A program made the position numbers and the translations under genes. The notes beneath the pieces are model-generated. The model was not told the origin of the DNA. It did not search any database and saw only the letters and a list, made by a program, of their open reading frames with translations. A DNA stretch of 64,000 nt, taken from contig CANLVP010000003.1 in the NCBI GenBank assembly GCA_947494675.1, positions 359,791 to 423,790 on the forward strand, given 5' to 3'. This stretch comes from an uncultured Paracoccaceae bacterium. Its GTDB lineage: Bacteria > Pseudomonadota > Alphaproteobacteria > Rhodobacterales > Rhodobacteraceae. Shown piece by piece: positions 50,763 to 59,649 of the stretch (position 1 is the stretch's first letter; every line of letters starts with the position of its first letter).

Positions 50763-51650
50763 ATGATGAAACGCCTTTCCCTGTTGACCTGTATTGGCCT
50801 TGGCCTTGCGGCACCTGCGCTGGCCTGCGACGGCTACGACGCCGCTGTTGCTGCGGTGCAGACCGAAGACGCAGCGGCAGCTGCGACGATTTACGATGCG
50901 CTGATTGCCGACAATGCCTGCACAGATGATTTCCGCGAATGGGTTGGTGATTTTCTGGCCCGCGACGCCTTTGCCGTGACGTTGACGGATGTGGATGAGG
51001 CGACCAAGCGTGCGGCCTTTGAAACCGCGTTGGGGTATGAGCGGCACTGGCGCAGCTTTGCCGGTTTGGGGCAGTTGGATTGGGCCGCCAAGGATTACGC
51101 AGCGGCTGCGGCGCATTTTCAACTGGCGCTGAATGAATTGGCCGAAGGTGATCAGACCCACAAGGCTGAAACGGGCGAGATTGCCGAGATTTATCAGCTG
51201 GCCACTGCCAGCCTGTCTTTGGCCGATCAGGTTGTGGACCTGCCCACGACACGCGCGGGCAATCCCAGCGTGATGCTGACCGGCAAAGTGCGGGGCTTTG
51301 AGGTCGAGGAAATCCCTCTGCCGATCACGTTTGAATATAACTCGGTTCAGTTTGATGCCGCTGGATTGGATTACGCTAATGCACTCGTCAATCACCTGCT
51401 GATGGTCAATCCGGTCAGCGTGAACCTGGGCGGGCATACCGACCCTGTGGGCGGAGAAGAGTTCAACCTTGCCCTGTCCGAGGCGCGGGCCGAGGCCTTG
51501 GCCACCTATATCAAAGCGGCCGGTTTTGAAGGCGAGATCATCACCACACCCTACGGCGAGAGCCGCCTGCCCGCGCCCCCATCGGGGATTGAGGCCGGAT
51601 CAGAGGAGCACCACCGCATCGCGCGGCGGGTGTCGTTTACAAGCCAATGA
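50763..51650 (+). CDS. OmpA-family protein between two caspase-like genes
   Basis: This 295-residue protein has a signal peptide (MMKRLSLLTCIGLGLAAPALA) and a helical, Ala-rich N-terminal part with TPR-like character (AKDYAAAAAHFQLALNELAEG). The C-terminal OmpA-like domain begins near ITFEYNSVQFD and includes VNLGGHTDPVGGEEFNLALSEARAEAL, the peptidoglycan-binding signature. It probably tethers the caspase proteins to the cell wall in the periplasm. It lies 17 bp after the pseudo-caspase gene, and its stop overlaps the next gene's ATG (ATGA), so the three genes are one operon. Confidence 0.88.
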   Translation: MMKRLSLLTCIGLGLAAPALACDGYDAAVAAVQTEDAAAAATIYDALIADNACTDDFREWVGDFLARDAFAVTLTDVDEATKRAAFETALGYERHWRSFAGLGQLDWAAKDYAAAAAHFQLALNELAEGDQTHKAETGEIAEIYQLATASLSLADQVVDLPTTRAGNPSVMLTGKVRGFEVEEIPLPITFEYNSVQFDAAGLDYANALVNHLLMVNPVSVNLGGHTDPVGGEEFNLALSEARAEALATYIKAAGFEGEIITTPYGESRLPAPPSGIEAGSEEHHRIARRVSFTSQ

Positions 51651-53218
51651 GGGGGGTCATCTTAGCCGCCGGGTTGGCCTGCGCCGCGCTGCCTGCTTGG
51701 GCGGAAAAGACCTATGGCCTTGTGATCGGGATCGATGAATACGCTCATGTGCCGGATTTGCAGGGGGCGGTGAATGATGCCCGCGATATTGCCGATGCGT
51801 TGGCGGGGATCGGGGCCGAGGTGACGTTGCTGTTGGATGGGGCGGCGTCGCGGGCGGCGATCTTTGAGGCCTGGGAGGCAGTGGCCGCGAAGATTGAGCC
51901 CGGTGACCGTTTGGTCGTCAGCTATGCAGGCCACGGGTCTTATGAGCCGGAGTATATCATCGGGTCAGAGGAAGACGGGCGGGATGAGAATTTCCTGCTG
52001 GCCGGGTTTTCGTTTCAGGGCGCTGGTGCGGCAGAGCGCATTCGTGATGATGAATTGGCGGCGCTGATTGCATTGACGCCGCAGGCCGAGGTCGTGTTTC
52101 TGGCCGACAGCTGCCATTCGGGCACGGTGTCGCGGAATGTGGTGCCGGTGCTGGGTTACCGCTATGTGATCGGCGGCAAGCTGTCGGATGATCCCTTGCC
52201 ACCGCCGCCGCCACGGGTGTCGCCCAGCGAGGGCAAGGATGATGTGGCGCTGTTTTTGGCCGCTGTGGACGAGGCCGAAAAGGTGCCGGAGTTTTTGATC
52301 GACGGTAAACCGCGGGGCGCGCTGTCCTATGCCTTTGCCCGCGGGTTGCGCGGCGAGGCGGATGAGGATGCCAATGGGGCCGTCACCAAGGACGAATTGG
52401 CGACCTATGTGCGTCGCTCGGTGCGCGAGATCAGTCAGGGCTTGCAGGCGCCGCAGATTAGCCCGCGTGGGGATGAAGAGCGTGTGCTGTTTGCGTTGAA
52501 TGGCGCGCCGGAGCCGGTGATGATCGAGGTGTCGCCGTTTGAAAAGACTTTGGCCGGGCTGCCGGAGCTGCCTGTTGCGCATAACGGCGGCAACTATGGG
52601 GCGACCGTTCTGGCGGGGATGGAAGGCGTTCAGCTGGTCGAGGACCCGCTGGCCGCCGCTGCTTTTGCGGATTTCAGCGCCGGTGTGTTGCGGTCCACGG
52701 TCGGGGATGCGCTTGCGTCATTCAGCGACGATGCCCCGGCGGTGGGCCTTGGGCTGGCCATCGACAAGCTGCGGGTGACGCAAGCGATTTCCACGGCGGG
52801 CCGATCCGGCGCGTTGGAGGTGCGGTTCGCCGAAGGGGATCGCAGCTATACCAGCCGCGACCGGGTGACGGTGCAGATCAGGGGTCGTACGACGCCTTAC
52901 ATCACGCTGGTGGCGGTGTCTTCTGATGGGTCGGTCTCACTCCTGTATCCCTATCAGGGCGACGGCATCGACGATCCGATTGCGGTGATCCCGGCGGACC
53001 CGCTGAACCTGACCTTGCAGGTGCAGGCGCCTTATGGGGCGGACCATATCATTGCGATTGAAACGCAGGGCGATGGGGCTGATCTGCGGGCGGTGCTGGC
53101 GCATCTGGATGGGCAGGACAGCCGCACACCAAAGCTGTGGGAGGTGCTGCGCACGGCGGTGCTGAAGATGGACACACAACCGCACATCGCGCTCTTTCCT
53201 TTCTACACAAGGCCTTAA
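51647..53218 (+). CDS. secreted caspase-like peptidase (active-site residues intact) with DUF4384
   Basis: This 523-residue protein has a signal peptide (MRGVILAAGLACAALPAWA) and a caspase-like domain. The dyad is His96 (SYAGHGSYEPE) and Cys156 (LADSCHSGT). Its middle part has an EF-hand-like segment (EDANGAVTKDELATY). The C-terminal domain (SGALEVRFAEGDRSYTSRDRVTVQIRG then YITLVAVSSDGSVSLLYPY) resembles DUF4384, as in the pseudo-caspase two genes upstream. The ATG overlaps the OmpA stop. It should be a periplasmic Cys peptidase, perhaps Ca-dependent. Substrate is unknown, and basic-residue specificity as in metacaspases would be a guess. Confidence 0.86.
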   Translation: MRGVILAAGLACAALPAWAEKTYGLVIGIDEYAHVPDLQGAVNDARDIADALAGIGAEVTLLLDGAASRAAIFEAWEAVAAKIEPGDRLVVSYAGHGSYEPEYIIGSEEDGRDENFLLAGFSFQGAGAAERIRDDELAALIALTPQAEVVFLADSCHSGTVSRNVVPVLGYRYVIGGKLSDDPLPPPPPRVSPSEGKDDVALFLAAVDEAEKVPEFLIDGKPRGALSYAFARGLRGEADEDANGAVTKDELATYVRRSVREISQGLQAPQISPRGDEERVLFALNGAPEPVMIEVSPFEKTLAGLPELPVAHNGGNYGATVLAGMEGVQLVEDPLAAAAFADFSAGVLRSTVGDALASFSDDAPAVGLGLAIDKLRVTQAISTAGRSGALEVRFAEGDRSYTSRDRVTVQIRGRTTPYITLVAVSSDGSVSLLYPYQGDGIDDPIAVIPADPLNLTLQVQAPYGADHIIAIETQGDGADLRAVLAHLDGQDSRTPKLWEVLRTAVLKMDTQPHIALFPFYTRP

Positions 53219-53241
53219 CCGCTTGACCTGACGCGACGGAC

Positions 53242-53271
53242 GTCCCACCTTTTGCCCATGAAAGGCGGGAC
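53242..53271 (+). promoter_or_regulatory. inverted repeat overlapping the ribosome site of the 53276 gene
   Basis: An 11-base imperfect inverted repeat (gtcccaccttt / aaaggcgggac, one mismatch) with an 8-base loop. Its right arm contains the predicted Shine-Dalgarno (GGCGGGA) of the GTG-started gene. It could therefore hold the ribosome site closed. No ligand or regulator is implied by sequence. Confidence 0.35.
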
Positions 53272-53275
53272 GCCC

Positions 53276-53935
53276 GTGAACGAGACGGACAAAAAGGCGC
53301 AATTCAGTTTGCTGCACGCATTTGAAACGGTCGAAGCCTCGCTTCGCACCGAAAACTGGTTCTTTGAAACCGTGCGGGCAGAGCTGCAAAAGACGGCGCC
53401 TTTGTCTGACTTCCCAACAATCATGGGATCCAACGGGCATGATTATCTGCTGCATTTCACCCAGTTCATGTTCTTTCTGCGTGCACTCGATTGCACCGAT
53501 GCCGCCCAGATCAGCGTGTTCATCGACAGCCACAACGACAAGATCAACGGCCAGTTGAATGACCCCGATTTTGGAAAATCGCCTAAGGAATTCCAAAAGG
53601 CGATCTTTAAGCCCGACCGGAAGGCGAAGATCCTGGATAGCATCCGCGCGCTGGGTGCGCCGGTCTTTGCGATCTATGAATTCGGGCATCTGCTGATCGA
53701 CGATATGTCGCCCAAGACCACCGAAAAGCTGATTGAAGATTTGCGCTTTGGCAAGCTGCTCGAGCGGCGCGAGGATGACCGGCTTGAGGCGGATGCAAAG
53801 CGGGTGCTGATCGCCTCAACCGGGTTTCTGGAAGACACATATAAGATGTCGCTACTGATGCAGCGCCGGATGATCGCCGAGAGCATCACCGACGAGGAAA
53901 TCGCAGCGGCCCGGAGTGCGGCGCAAGCGGATTGA
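53276..53935 (+). CDS. conserved-looking hypothetical protein
   Basis: No family is recognised. I favour the GTG at 53276 (VNETDKKAQF), which has GGCGGGA six bases upstream; ATGs at 53252 and 53258 lack an obvious site. That gives 219 residues. The protein has no signal peptide or membrane segment and is likely cytoplasmic. It looks mainly helical, with a charged segment (KLLERREDDRLEADAKRVLI) and a hydrophobic core (YLLHFTQFMFFLRALDC). The coding style matches its neighbours. It begins 57 bp after the caspase gene and stands 62 bp before pyrE. Whether it belongs with the caspase operon is not known. Confidence 0.7.
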   Translation: MNETDKKAQFSLLHAFETVEASLRTENWFFETVRAELQKTAPLSDFPTIMGSNGHDYLLHFTQFMFFLRALDCTDAAQISVFIDSHNDKINGQLNDPDFGKSPKEFQKAIFKPDRKAKILDSIRALGAPVFAIYEFGHLLIDDMSPKTTEKLIEDLRFGKLLERREDDRLEADAKRVLIASTGFLEDTYKMSLLMQRRMIAESITDEEIAAARSAAQAD

Positions 53936-53997
53936 TGAGTTGATGCGCCTGCGGGGCTGACTTATCAGGTGGTCAGATTGCTGCCCCGAGGACGCCC

Positions 53998-54528
53998 ATG
54001 ACCACCGATATTCCCAAAACCGAATTGGCAAAGCAGATTGCCGCGATCGCCACGTTGACCGGGGAATTCACCCTGCGATCAGGACAGGTCGCGCATACCT
54101 ATTTCGACAAATACCGGTTTGAAGGTGATCCCGCGTTGCTGCGTCCCCTTGCGAAAGAGATGGCCAAGCTGATCCCGGCGGAGACGGATATCATCGCCGG
54201 GTTGGAATTGGGGGGCGTGCCGCTTGCGACGGCAATCGCGCTTGAAACCGGCCTGCCCGCCGCCTTTGTCCGCAAAGAGGCGAAAACCTATGGCACCTGC
54301 CGCGCGATTGAGGGTCAGGATGTGGCTGGCAAAAAAGTAACCTTCATCGAGGATGTGATCACCACAGGCGGCGCGGTGGCGGATGCGCATGAATTGGCGA
54401 CTGCGGAAGGCGCGCAGATGCGCGGTGTTGTCTGCGCGATTTGGCGGGGCGAAGGTGCGCCGCATATCGCGAATGTCCCCGGCCTTGCCGTTTGGCCGGT
54501 GTTCACGCGGGCGGATTTGGAACGCTAG
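53998..54528 (+). CDS. pyrE: orotate phosphoribosyltransferase
   Basis: This 176-residue enzyme makes OMP from orotate and PRPP in pyrimidine synthesis. It shows the PRPP-binding loop VTFIEDVITTGGAV, and in the N-terminal half YFDKYRFEGDP and GLELGGVPLATA. The length fits the shorter class of bacterial PyrE. It lies 62 bp downstream of the 53276 gene and 99 bp upstream of the Anbu cluster, and appears to be a free-standing metabolic gene. Confidence 0.9.
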   Translation: MTTDIPKTELAKQIAAIATLTGEFTLRSGQVAHTYFDKYRFEGDPALLRPLAKEMAKLIPAETDIIAGLELGGVPLATAIALETGLPAAFVRKEAKTYGTCRAIEGQDVAGKKVTFIEDVITTGGAVADAHELATAEGAQMRGVVCAIWRGEGAPHIANVPGLAVWPVFTRADLER

Positions 54529-54627
54529 CAATAATCGATTGCCTAATTATCAGGCAAAGGCTTTCAAAACCCGCGCTGATGGCTGTGCAGCGTTGCTATT
54601 TGCCTCGAAGGCACTAAACTTTATGGA

Positions 54628-56052
54628 ATGAATTCAAAGGTTCAGCACTTTAGTGAGATGACCGCCGATGGCGGCACCCGTAGCCCCTATACCGCCTATG
54701 ACGGCTGGTTCGCGCAGCAAGACAACGCGCGGCTGGCGAAAAAGTCGGCAGAAGCCGAGGCGTTTTTCAGACGCTCTGGCATCACCTTTAACGTCTATGG
54801 GCAGTCGGACGCCGAAGAGCGGTTGATCCCATTTGATCTGGTGCCACGGATCATTTCGGGGCGGGAATGGACCAAGCTGTCGCGCGGGATTGATCAGCGG
54901 GTGCGGGCGATCAACGCGTTTCTGCATGATATCTACAACCGACAGGAAATTCTGCGGGCTGGTGTCGTCCCGACGTCTTTGGTGGCACAAAACGATGCCT
55001 TCCTGCCGGAGATGATGGATTTCAGCCCACCCGGCGACGTCTATACCCATATCGTTGGCACCGACATTGTGCGCACCGGCGAGGATGATTTCTTTGTTCT
55101 TGAGGACAACGCCCGCACGCCCAGCGGCGTCAGCTATATGCTGGAAAACCGCGAGACGATGCTGCAGATGTTCCCCGAACTGTTCAGTAAAATCAAAGTG
55201 CAGCGGGTCAGTGACTACCCCAAGCAATTGCGCCGTTCGCTTGAGGCCTCGGCCCCTGCTGGGTGCAAGGGTCGGCCCTGCGTGGTCGTGCTGACGCCCG
55301 GCATTCATAACTCGGCCTATTACGAGCACAGCTTTCTGGCGGATCAGATGGGTGTTGAGCTGGTCGAGGGGCACGATTTGCGGATCGTGGATGGCCATGT
55401 GGCGATGCGCACCACGCGCGGCTACAAGGTGATTGATGTGATTTACCGCCGGGTGGATGACGAATTCCTTGATCCGTTGACGTTCAACCCAAGTTCGATG
55501 CTGGGTGTGCCGGGGATCATGGATGTCTACCGCGCGGGCAATATCGCCATTGCCAATGCGCCCGGCACCGGGGTTGCGGATGACAAGGCGATCTATAGCT
55601 ATATGCCTGAAATCGTTGAGTTCTACACCGGCGAGCGGGCGATCTTGAAGAACGTTGAGACCTATCGCTGCTCTGAGCCGGACATGTTGAAATACGTGCT
55701 GGATAACCTTGCCGATCTGGTCGTGAAAGAAGTGCACGGATCGGGCGGTTACGGGATGTTGGTGGGGCCAGCGGCCAGTAAGAAAGAGCTGGCAGAATTT
55801 GCCGATAAGCTGCGCGCGCGGCCCGGAAATTACATTGCGCAACCGACACTAAGCCTGTCCACCGTGCCGATCTTCACCGAGGCTGGGCTGGCCCCGCGTC
55901 ACGTGGATTTGCGGCCCTTTGCACTTGTGTCGCCCGGTGGCGTGGACATCACGCCGGGTGGTCTGACGCGCGTGGCCCTGACTGAAGGCAGCCTTGTGGT
56001 GAATTCATCCCAAGGCGGCGGCACCAAAGACACCTGGGTATTGGAAGACTGA
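54628..56052 (+). CDS. circularly permuted ATP-grasp type 2 protein (Anbu cluster)
   Basis: This 474-residue protein belongs to the DUF404/DUF407 circularly permuted ATP-grasp family. Supporting segments are LVPRIISGREWTKLSRGIDQRVRAINAFLHDIYN, VLEDNARTPSGVSYMLENR and VVKEVHGSGGYGMLVGPAA. Such proteins are predicted to form peptide-like bonds using ATP. It leads a four-gene cluster with alpha-E, transglutaminase-like and Anbu genes, a grouping seen in many bacteria and predicted to make or degrade a peptide-type product. The start is an ATG at 54628; no strong Shine-Dalgarno was seen. Confidence 0.9.
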   Translation: MNSKVQHFSEMTADGGTRSPYTAYDGWFAQQDNARLAKKSAEAEAFFRRSGITFNVYGQSDAEERLIPFDLVPRIISGREWTKLSRGIDQRVRAINAFLHDIYNRQEILRAGVVPTSLVAQNDAFLPEMMDFSPPGDVYTHIVGTDIVRTGEDDFFVLEDNARTPSGVSYMLENRETMLQMFPELFSKIKVQRVSDYPKQLRRSLEASAPAGCKGRPCVVVLTPGIHNSAYYEHSFLADQMGVELVEGHDLRIVDGHVAMRTTRGYKVIDVIYRRVDDEFLDPLTFNPSSMLGVPGIMDVYRAGNIAIANAPGTGVADDKAIYSYMPEIVEFYTGERAILKNVETYRCSEPDMLKYVLDNLADLVVKEVHGSGGYGMLVGPAASKKELAEFADKLRARPGNYIAQPTLSLSTVPIFTEAGLAPRHVDLRPFALVSPGGVDITPGGLTRVALTEGSLVVNSSQGGGTKDTWVLED

Positions 56053-56053
56053 T

Positions 56054-56995
56054 ATGCTTGGAAAAACCGCAGGTGGTCTATATTGGATGTTCCGCTTTCT
56101 TGAGCGGGCTGAGAATACCGCGCGTCTGATTGAGGCGGGGTTTCGCATTGCGCTGACCCGGTCCACGGATGCGCAGGCCGAATGGAAATCGGTGATTGTC
56201 ACCTCGGCCTCGCAGGCGGCTTATGACGCCAAGCATGATGGCTATGACAGCACGCGGGTGACGGATTTCCTGCTGCGTGATCCAGATAATCCCAGTTCGG
56301 TTTTGTCGGTGATCAAAGCGGCCCGCGACAACGCGCGGCTGGTGCGCACGGCGCTGACAACCGAGGTCTGGTCGAGCGTGAATGAGACTTGGATGGTGCT
56401 TTGCGACGTGTTGCGCGACCCGGTGCCAGAGACAGAGTTACCGGCGGTCTTGGCCACGATCCGCCAGCAATCGGCACTGGTGCGCGGTGGTTTGCACGGC
56501 ACGATGTTGCGCAACGACATCTACGATTTTTGCAGGCTGGGCACGTTTGTGGAACGGATGGACAGCACCACGCGGATCATTGATGTGAAGTATTACGCGC
56601 TGCTGCCTGCGGCGTCCTTTGTCGGCAGCCGGATGGACAATGTGCAATGGGAGACGATTTTGCGGTCCGTGTCGGCGCATCGGTCGTTCCGCTGGGCGGT
56701 TGAGGATGAATTCAACGCGGCCAGCATTGCGGAGTTTCTGATCCTTGACGCGCGGATGCCCCGGTCGCTTTACTTTTGTGCCGGGCAATTGGTGGATAAT
56801 CTGGATTATCTGGCCGCGAACTATGGTGAGGAAACCGAGAGCTTGCGCAAGGCAAGGGCCTTGCGGGCGCGGCTGAAGGATCGGGATATCAGCTCGATCT
56901 TTGAGGAAGGGTTGCATGAGTTCCTGAACGATGTGCTGTCCGATACGGCGCAGTTGGGCATGCAGATTGAGCAAGATTACAGGTTTATCGCGTAA
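56054..56995 (+). CDS. alpha-E domain protein (DUF403), Anbu cluster
   Basis: This 313-residue, all-helical protein begins MLGKTAGGLYWMFRFLERAENTARLIEAGFRIAL, the standard alpha-E start, and contains FVERMDSTTRIIDVKYYALLP. Its start is 1 base after the ATP-grasp stop. In other bacteria this protein accompanies the ATP-grasp protein and is sometimes fused to it, so it is likely a partner of that enzyme. Its biochemical role is not defined. Confidence 0.9.
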   Translation: MLGKTAGGLYWMFRFLERAENTARLIEAGFRIALTRSTDAQAEWKSVIVTSASQAAYDAKHDGYDSTRVTDFLLRDPDNPSSVLSVIKAARDNARLVRTALTTEVWSSVNETWMVLCDVLRDPVPETELPAVLATIRQQSALVRGGLHGTMLRNDIYDFCRLGTFVERMDSTTRIIDVKYYALLPAASFVGSRMDNVQWETILRSVSAHRSFRWAVEDEFNAASIAEFLILDARMPRSLYFCAGQLVDNLDYLAANYGEETESLRKARALRARLKDRDISSIFEEGLHEFLNDVLSDTAQLGMQIEQDYRFIA

Positions 56996-57792
56996 TGCAG
57001 CTTCGGATCAGTCATACAACGCGATACAATTACGATCAGCCCGTGGTCTACGCGCTGCAAAAGGTGCGGCTGCGGCCGGTGGATGATCCTATGCAAACGG
57101 TGGTGGACTGGCGGGTTGAGATTGCGGGTGGGACGTGTGAGACGAGCTACCGCGATCATTATGGCAACCACGTTGATCTGGTGAGCACGACGCCCGGCGA
57201 GGCGGAACTGTCGATCACCGCAAGCGGCACGGTAGATACGCAGGACACCGCCGGGATATTGGGCAAGCGATACGGTCGCGCACCGCTGTGGCACTTCAAG
57301 CAGGCCACAGACCTGACGGCGGCTGGCGAAAGGGTTGCGGCGCTTGCCGAGACGACCCGCGAAAAGCGCGATACATTGCAGGCGCTGCATGATGTGTCGG
57401 CAGATATCCTGCGGGCCGCGCCCTATGGGTTTGGCAAAACGGACGCCAATTCAACGGCAGAGGACGCGCTGGCGCTGGCCCAGGGGGTTTGTCAGGATCA
57501 CACGCATATCATGCTCGCCGTGGCCCGCACCATCGGGCTGCCTGCGCGCTATGTCAGCGGCTATCTGATGATGAATGACCGGGTGGATCAGGACGCGAGC
57601 CATGCCTGGACAGAGGTTCATGTCCCTGATCTGGGCTGGGTCGGCTTTGACGTCTCAAACGGTGTGTCACCGGATGAACGTTACGTCCGGCTGGCGGTTG
57701 GGCGTGATGCGCGCGATGCGGCCCCGATTTCCGGGCTGCGGGTGGGCAATGCCGATGAGACCCTCATTGTATCTTTACAGGTGCAGCAGTAA
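56995..57792 (+). CDS. transglutaminase-like cysteine peptidase family protein (Anbu cluster)
   Basis: This 265-residue protein has a beta-rich N-terminal domain (MQLRISHTTRYNYDQPVVYALQKVRLRP) followed by a transglutaminase-like core. The catalytic triad is visible as Cys in LAQGVCQDHTHIM, His in DASHAWTEVHVPD and Asp in GWVGFDVSNG. It is probably a peptidase or amidase of the cluster. Its start overlaps the alpha-E stop by one base (TAATG). Confidence 0.9.
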   Translation: MQLRISHTTRYNYDQPVVYALQKVRLRPVDDPMQTVVDWRVEIAGGTCETSYRDHYGNHVDLVSTTPGEAELSITASGTVDTQDTAGILGKRYGRAPLWHFKQATDLTAAGERVAALAETTREKRDTLQALHDVSADILRAAPYGFGKTDANSTAEDALALAQGVCQDHTHIMLAVARTIGLPARYVSGYLMMNDRVDQDASHAWTEVHVPDLGWVGFDVSNGVSPDERYVRLAVGRDARDAAPISGLRVGNADETLIVSLQVQQ

Positions 57793-57826
57793 TCTAGGGC
57801 GGCAAAGACCTCTCAGGAAGACCACC

Positions 57827-58558
57827 ATGACATATTGCGTCGGCTTGCGCCTCAATCAGGGCCTTGTCTTCATGTCCGATACCCGCACCAACGCGGGCGT
57901 GGATAATTTCTCATCCAGCCGCAAAATGTTCAATTGGACCGTGCCGGGAGAGATGGCGGTGACGATCATGACAGCGGGCAATCTGGCCACCACGCAAGCC
58001 ATGATCAGCTTGCTCGAAGAGCGGTCCAAAGCGACAGAGGACCGCGACCCCAGCATTCTGCGGCAAACCACGATGTTTCAGGTGGCGCGGCTTGTCGGTG
58101 CGACGCTGAAAGAGGTGATCGCTGACAGCAGCACGGGCGGGCAAGAGGCGGATGATACGTTCGGTGCCTCGGCCATTGTGGGCGGGCAGATCAAGGGCGG
58201 GAAGCCCACGATTTTCCTGATCTACCCGCAGGGAAATTTCATCGAAGTCACGGATGACACACCGTTTTTCCAGATCGGTGAGACGAAATACGGCAAGCCG
58301 ATTTTGGTGCGTGCCTATGATCCGGACATGTCGTTTGAAGACGCCATCAAGCTGTTGCTGGTGTCGTTTGATTCCACCGTCAAAGCCAACCTCTCGGTCG
58401 GGCTACCGTTTGATTTGAAGGTCTATGAAGACGACAGCCTAAACGCGGGACGGGTCACACGGATTGAAGATGACGACCCGGTTTATCAGGCGATTTCAAC
58501 CGGCTGGGGCGATGCGCTAAAAACCGCGTTTGAGCAGCTTCCAAGCTATAAGTTGTAG
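57827..58558 (+). CDS. Anbu-type proteasome-like peptidase
   Basis: The track frame starts at 57575 inside the transglutaminase gene. The proper ATG is 57827, with AGGAAG eight bases upstream, giving 243 residues. The product begins MTYCVGLRLNQGLVFMSDTRTNAGVDN. After Met removal, Thr is N-terminal, as needed for proteasome-type catalysis, and SSRKMF carries the conserved Lys. This matches Anbu, the bacterial HslV/beta-subunit relative, which forms ring- or helix-like oligomers. Location is cytoplasmic. Its tail overlaps the convergent FMN oxidase gene by 13 bp. Confidence 0.9.
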   Translation: MTYCVGLRLNQGLVFMSDTRTNAGVDNFSSSRKMFNWTVPGEMAVTIMTAGNLATTQAMISLLEERSKATEDRDPSILRQTTMFQVARLVGATLKEVIADSSTGGQEADDTFGASAIVGGQIKGGKPTIFLIYPQGNFIEVTDDTPFFQIGETKYGKPILVRAYDPDMSFEDAIKLLLVSFDSTVKANLSVGLPFDLKVYEDDSLNAGRVTRIEDDDPVYQAISTGWGDALKTAFEQLPSYKL

Positions 58559-59649
58559 TCTGGCCCGGGCATCTGCGTCAGGCCAAGCTGCGCCAGCGTG
58601 ATTGAAGTTTCAGAGCGGAGCACATCCCAAAGAGCGTTTAGCCCCGCCTCGCCCCCGGCAGCGATGGCGAATTGTAGGATGCGGCCCAGAAATGTGAAGT
58701 TTGCACCCAAGGCATAGGCCTTGACCACGTCCTCGCCACTGCGCAGTCCGGTGTCGTAGAACAGCGGATAGTCGGGACCAAGTGCGGCACGGATGTCGGC
58801 GAGCGCGTTGATCGGTGGGCACGCGCTGTCGAGCTGGCGGCTGCCGTGGCTTGAGACCTGGATCGCGTCCACCCCGGATTTTTGCAGCGTCTTGGCGTCA
58901 TCGGGATCAAGCACGCCCTTCACCACCAGCTTGCCTGGCCATGCGTCGCGCAGGCGCGCGAGCGTATCCCAATCGGCCTTGGCCCGGCTTTCGGTGCGAT
59001 CAAATGCGAAGCCCGGCATTTGGAAATTCGCCATCTCTGGGCGGCCCCGGAACAGCGCGTTGAGCGACCAGCGCGGGTGCAGGGCAAAGTCGATGAATTG
59101 CTTGGGGCCGATGCGGAAGGGCATGGTGAAGCCGTGGCGCAATTCGCGCGGGCGGCGGCCAACCTCTGGCACGTCAACCGTCAGGATCAGGGTTTCATAG
59201 CCCGCCGCCTTGGCCCGTTCGACAAGTTGAAACGTCCCGGTGCCGTCACCGCTGAAATAGAGCTGAAACCAAGCATGGCCCTGTGCCGTCTCGATCATCT
59301 GTTCCATCGGGGTCGAAGCCACGGTTGAGACGCCCAGCGGCACCTTTTCCCGCGCGGCAAGGCGGGCCAGCATCAGGTCCGCACCGGGACCAGAAAGGTT
59401 GCACATGCCCATGGGGCTGATCCCAAAGGGCGCCTGGGTGGTTGCGCCAAAAAACGTGGTGCCGATGGTACGATTGCTGACGTCACACAGGATTTTCGGT
59501 TTGAATTCAATCGCATCAAGGGCAGCGCGGTTGCGGGCAGCACCCACCTCTTGCCCGGCAGCACCGTCGATGTAGTCAAACACCATCCAAGGCAGGCGCC
59601 GCTTCGCGATGCGGCGGGCGTCCTCGCTCGCGTGGATTCCGAGGCTCAC
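58546..59649 (-). CDS. FMN-dependent alpha-hydroxy-acid oxidase/dehydrogenase (LldD-like)
   Basis: This 367-residue TIM-barrel flavoprotein oxidises 2-hydroxy acids such as lactate, glycolate or mandelate. Motifs include APFGISPMGMCNL, WFQLYFSGD, LTVDVPEVGRRPREL and the active site VSSHGSRQLDS. The last usually reads SNHGGRQ, so Asn is Ser here and Gly is Ser, which may change substrate preference. The His base and Arg are kept. Its start overlaps the zinc dehydrogenase stop by 4 bp, so it is in the same operon. Confidence 0.88.
   Translation of the reverse strand: MSLGIHASEDARRIAKRRLPWMVFDYIDGAAGQEVGAARNRAALDAIEFKPKILCDVSNRTIGTTFFGATTQAPFGISPMGMCNLSGPGADLMLARLAAREKVPLGVSTVASTPMEQMIETAQGHAWFQLYFSGDGTGTFQLVERAKAAGYETLILTVDVPEVGRRPRELRHGFTMPFRIGPKQFIDFALHPRWSLNALFRGRPEMANFQMPGFAFDRTESRAKADWDTLARLRDAWPGKLVVKGVLDPDDAKTLQKSGVDAIQVSSHGSRQLDSACPPINALADIRAALGPDYPLFYDTGLRSGEDVVKAYALGANFTFLGRILQFAIAAGGEAGLNALWDVLRSETSITLAQLGLTQMPGPDYNL

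Noticed and set aside
54529-54627. Gap between pyrE and the ATP-grasp gene
   Set aside because: A tandem of gcctaattatcaggc looks like a small inverted repeat, but it is too short and weak to call a terminator or operator.
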